6,229 bases of DNA, taken from assembly GCA_011391455.1 (NCBI GenBank), contig JAABQN010000126.1:1-6229 (forward strand). The letters run 5' to 3'. Position numbers and translations under genes: made by a program. Positions 5,201-6,229 of the stretch are shown here, one piece after another. Under the pieces are notes generated by a model. The model ran no database searches, was not told where the DNA came from, and saw only the letters and a program-made list of their open reading frames with translations. Origin of the DNA: Nitrospiraceae bacterium (lineage in GTDB: Bacteria; Nitrospirota; Nitrospiria; Nitrospirales; Nitrospiraceae). Numbering within the stretch: position 1 is the stretch's first letter; each line of letters opens with the position of its first letter.

Positions 5201-6229
5201 ATATTCAAGCCATGCTCATGACGGTCCATGGGCATGATCTCGTGGCCGACCATCAATATGGACTTCGACGCGGCATCGCGAATCTGCTCGGGCTCAACGT
5301 CAATGTCGATCGTTTTATCGGCGATATCGTCGCAGGCCATTTCACAGATATGGCCTCTACGATTGCAGACCTGCGTCTCCTTCGCTCTCCGTCAGCCATC
5401 CTCACGATTCCCAGCAACCCCCTCGGGCCATTGCCTCCCGCTGACCTCCCTCAGGCATTTCTCACCGCGCTGGGAGCCCATACCCGTTTAGTGACAGCTT
5501 CCGCACCGTTGCTCGGCCAGGAACTTCCGCTCAGCGAACAACCGCCACCGGCCTTCCAACAGGTCCTCGAACAGATCGCCGCAGCCGTCTCGCTACCGGC
5601 CATTCCAGCTGAGTTTCGTGCAGACACCCGTCACATGCTGGCCCGTCAACAGCGCATCGAGATGGAACGCACCAGTCTTCGCCACAATCTCTCCCAGATT
5701 ACGCGCGAAGCCTTGAGAGCCACGCATCTGCAGCAGCTTCCCCAACTCGGAAACCTCCATGAGCATTGGAAGCTCTTGGACGATCTCTACCGGCTGCTCA
5801 GCCCGCTCGAACCGGGCTCCATGCTTATAGACGTGGGAGTCGGTCAAGGCGATTTCGTCAGAGCCGCAATGGTCAACCACGCGTACCGCTCGCGACAGCG
5901 TGGATGGAGTCCGGAGCGTCCTGTTCAGGTGATCGGCCTGGAGCAGACTCAAGACTCACTGATGCAGGCTCAACAGAGTCTTTACGCCTTGCGTCGGGAA
6001 CTCGACACAGACTTCGCAGGTACCCTGACCATCCACCCTCCCCTGACTGCCACGTGGATGCAAACGGATTGGACCCAGCCTCTTCCTTTCAAGGACCACT
6101 CCCTCCATCGCATTGTCTGCAATCTGTCGCTCCCATTCGTTCCCTCACCGCTGGCCATGATTCGGGAACTGTACCGCATACTCCATCCACAGGGGCGCCT
6201 GATCCTCACAGTCTTCCATCCCGGCACCG
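2293..6229 (+). CDS. Giant multidomain protein: REC - PAS - degenerate histidine kinase - PilZ - PilZ - LuxD-like - SAM methyltransferase (3' end outside window)
   Basis: A single frame with no stop codon runs from ATG 2293 to the window end: 1312 complete codons and no stop, so the gene is 3'-partial. Domains in order, with approximate residues: receiver-like 5-118, connecting helix, PAS 145-260, histidine-kinase-like dimerisation and ATPase remnants 262-502, Pro-rich disordered linker 503-545, PilZ-1 547-655, PilZ-2 687-818, LuxD-like alpha/beta hydrolase 830-1100, helical linker 1105-1150, and class I SAM methyltransferase from about 1155 onward. Each domain is described in its own entry. 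No signal peptide or membrane segment is visible, so a cytoplasmic protein is likely. Inferred role: signal inputs (phosphorylation, PAS ligand, c-di-GMP) control a C-terminal acyl-binding plus methyltransferase module. The substrate is unknown. The start rests on AGGGA at 2281-2285. Codon use looks uniform along the frame, arguing against a chimeric assembly, but I did not compute it. Confidence 0.93.
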   Translation, partial: MPQNTPVTILIVSEQAESIKLITVSLRGFFPGCRVDVAYSAEEARAWATSHEWVFILIDEQCLAGNDTSLPSELKRHAPYVASILLSDRSDSASALQALQADVDFFLSKKSPAFLTELLFCAKKAIETRYMRVTLDHALERHRGLIESLSDIAYELDAGGLFVTVSPGILMLLGYSPNELIGLPYTTIVPADQESAARYRLNERRSGARGASRVELTLRRKPTPDNKMLTLTAAVNARGLYDPLRRFLGTVGLIRDLSQSKEQDTTIHQLHQQLRHRDALLALAQKATLLSQQLHDPLASLRTQSQQLLIAIRDARLDDQVETLAAHAAEATKLGAQLAEALHEREGSPLGPTINEVLDDALMPTTLAIVDGAGIIRQPPAHLPPLVGNREQVTKLILHLLNYAQTYLVTVGRTHRLIVSTRAVGSSSISADAPTLFPLTPPTEIEVELLESDLVWSVAPPATSLSPIDLIESYELVRQLSGALDLSAPMQGPFRMILRLPVASPLPLDIPPLPIAVSDTKPALTSARKNDRAAPLATADPDKPKQERRHVPRILTTLPATITVGSVAWDGTISNLSRKGACITLPGDFPTVPPQDAYVVVKTSVGILELQGRAQDRSVSLQTKTPASQLIVMFEPLKQEEGAVLASLVQAAQEKTLPFSLEVLLAVGPQDNLTASAPFVPHERENFDLREAVRVSLQLPVRLDVTNPAGRSYRLEALTSNLSRDGACLHLNARPELLSDMATLHFAVTQTQKHPGTHEPGAPDAALPARIIWSDPDPTAPSEFRHQGSAPALRVGLRFHGLTGYAEREVNRVVRQHLTSPGELEPSAQQTSVVSIPRECRNPRGQAIVITDDHLRQSVTPNTPVVIISPGYGQTSFDAITLSYYLAHHRLRVLRYDHTNHIGLSDGEVQQITLRSMQADLLKVVEFVQHTWPTAPLIVMASDMAARVAIKTAVQSRPLDLLLLINPVVDIQAMLMTVHGHDLVADHQYGLRRGIANLLGLNVNVDRFIGDIVAGHFTDMASTIADLRLLRSPSAILTIPSNPLGPLPPADLPQAFLTALGAHTRLVTASAPLLGQELPLSEQPPPAFQQVLEQIAAAVSLPAIPAEFRADTRHMLARQQRIEMERTSLRHNLSQITREALRATHLQQLPQLGNLHEHWKLLDDLYRLLSPLEPGSMLIDVGVGQGDFVRAAMVNHAYRSRQRGWSPERPVQVIGLEQTQDSLMQAQQSLYALRRELDTDFAGTLTIHPPLTATWMQTDWTQPLPFKDHSLHRIVCNLSLPFVPSPLAMIRELYRILHPQGRLILTVFHPGT
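2305..2646 (+). other. Domain: receiver-like (REC), residues about 5-118
   Basis: The first strand TPVTILIVSEQ matches the start of a response-regulator receiver, but the usual acidic pair is reduced to S13-E14. The third strand VFILIDEQ gives D59 at the phosphoacceptor position. S87 (SILLSD) fits the conserved Ser/Thr after strand 4. K109 or K110 (DFFLSKKSP) fits the conserved Lys, with the usual Pro displaced by two residues. The domain could be phosphorylated, but the weakened acidic pocket makes Mg-dependent phosphotransfer uncertain. Confidence 0.75.
2725..3072 (+). other. Domain: PAS sensor, residues about 145-260
   Basis: The segment follows the standard PAS/PAC order: LIESLSDIAYELD, then FVTVSPGILMLLGYSPNELI (PAS core, 162-181), IVPADQES (189-196), the Arg-rich VELTLRRK strand, and a closing FLGTVGLIRDLS. 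PAS domains bind small ligands or cofactors, or mediate dimerisation. No cofactor-specific residue such as a flavin cysteine or haem histidine can be named here. The domain feeds directly into a helical segment, as in PAS-containing histidine kinases. Confidence 0.85.
3076..3798 (+). other. Domain: degenerate histidine-kinase core, residues about 262-502
   Basis: Residues 262-345 form a Gln/Leu-rich helical, coiled-coil-like stretch with LLSQQLHDPLASL (289-301), reminiscent of an H-box around H295, though the usual three residues between His-acidic and Pro-Leu are missing. Residues 386-408 (VGNREQVTKLILHLLNYAQ...) align with the N-box of HATPase domains, but the two usual Asn of NLLxNA are H399 and Y403. 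No DxGxG (G1) or GxGxG (G2) box follows. The ending ELVRQLSGALDLSAPMQG then RMILRLPV still matches the last helix and strands of the fold. It therefore looks like a kinase core retained as structure, with ATP binding probably lost. Confidence 0.7.
3931..4257 (+). other. Domain: PilZ-1 (c-di-GMP binding), residues about 547-655
   Basis: The domain opens with ERRHVPR, giving the RxxxR motif (R549 to R553), and continues with SNLSRKGACI, giving the (D/N)xSxxG motif (N575, S577, G580). These are the two motifs that contact c-di-GMP in PilZ domains. The strands around them (PATITV, WDGTISNL, YVVVKTSVGILELQGRA) have the beta-barrel spacing of the family. Binding of c-di-GMP is predicted from the intact motifs. 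Confidence 0.85.
4351..4746 (+). other. Domain: PilZ-2 (c-di-GMP binding), residues about 687-818
   Basis: A second PilZ domain has LREAVRVSLQLPVRLDV with RxxxR (R690 to R694) and SNLSRDGACLHL with NxSxxG (N721, S723, G726). It is longer than PilZ-1 because of an insertion rich in Pro, Gly and His around 752-770. It ends in LRVGLRFHGLTGYAEREV and a final helix, typical of PilZ. It shares the string SNLSRxGAC with PilZ-1, pointing to internal duplication or strong constraint. Confidence 0.85.
4780..5592 (+). other. Domain: LuxD-like acyl-transferase/thioesterase fold, residues about 830-1100, triad apparently incomplete
   Basis: The segment resembles LuxD (myristoyl-ACP thioesterase, alpha/beta hydrolase) as I remember its sequence. 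VVIISPGYG (865-873) matches the first core strand and oxyanion loop. RYDHTNHIGLSDGE (895-908) matches the diagnostic LuxD RYDSLHHVGLSSG. VMASDMAAR (939-947) matches the nucleophile elbow AASLSAR with S942 at the Ser114 position. LLLLINPVVDI and the GHFTDMASTIADL region match later strands. The other triad positions differ: the acid Asp211 aligns with N1042 (TIPSNP), and His241 (GSSHDLG) aligns with P1072 (TASAPLLG). Catalysis by the classical triad is therefore doubtful; acyl or partner binding may remain. Confidence 0.75.
5755..6229 (+). other. Domain: class I SAM-dependent methyltransferase (cut by window end), residues about 1155-1312+
   Basis: Motif I is MLIDVGVGQGDF (1177-1188) with the DxGxGxG glycine loop that holds the SAM methionine part. 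VIGLEQ ends strand 2 with an acidic E1217, the expected ribose contact. MQTDWTQPLPFKD (1256-1268) gives the adenine-side Asp and the LPF motif. IRELYRILHPQGRLILTVF (1290-1308) is the helix and strand 5 consensus of the Methyltransf_11/25 type. The usual Phe-Asp at motif IV is Leu-His (SLHRIVCN), a small oddity. The C-terminal strands 6-7 lie outside the window. The substrate is unknown. Confidence 0.9.

Overview
The window comes from a moderately GC-rich bacterial chromosome. The protein styles (a secreted NTF2-like protein, an exported His-rich copper-type protein, a very long multidomain signalling protein) are reminiscent of Nitrospira / Nitrospirota. That placement is an impression, not a proof. 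All three genes lie on the + strand. No tRNA, rRNA, CRISPR array, transposase or insertion sequence is visible.

Left part (1-1992): two probably co-transcribed genes for exported proteins. The first (5-862, start possibly left of the window) joins a SnoaL/NTF2-like domain to a Gly/Trp-rich beta domain. Its neighbour (940-1944) has a clear signal peptide, a His-rich mature N-terminus and, in the right order and spacing, the complete His-His / His / His-x-His / Met copper-ligand pattern of peptidylglycine monooxygenase (PHM/DBH fold). A perfect 13-bp inverted repeat without a T-tract follows this gene. A gene-free stretch of about 300 bases (1993-2292) then holds a recurring GACTGG(G)TTT motif and a small hairpin.

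Right part (2293-6229, running off the end): one uninterrupted reading frame of at least 1312 codons. Reading it through by eye gives the order: receiver-like domain, PAS domain, degenerate histidine-kinase core, Pro-rich linker, two complete PilZ (c-di-GMP-binding) domains, a domain closely resembling LuxD (the myristoyl-ACP thioesterase/acyltransferase of bacterial luciferase operons), and a class I SAM-dependent methyltransferase that continues past the window. The kinase core has lost its ATP-binding boxes. The LuxD-like domain keeps the nucleophile serine but appears to have Asn and Pro in place of the catalytic Asp and His.

This architecture is the most unusual thing in the window. It looks like a single-chain device in which phosphorylation, PAS-ligand and c-di-GMP inputs are coupled to an acyl-binding (pseudo)hydrolase and a methyltransferase. 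The domain assignments are read from sequence motifs. The coupling and any substrate are inference.
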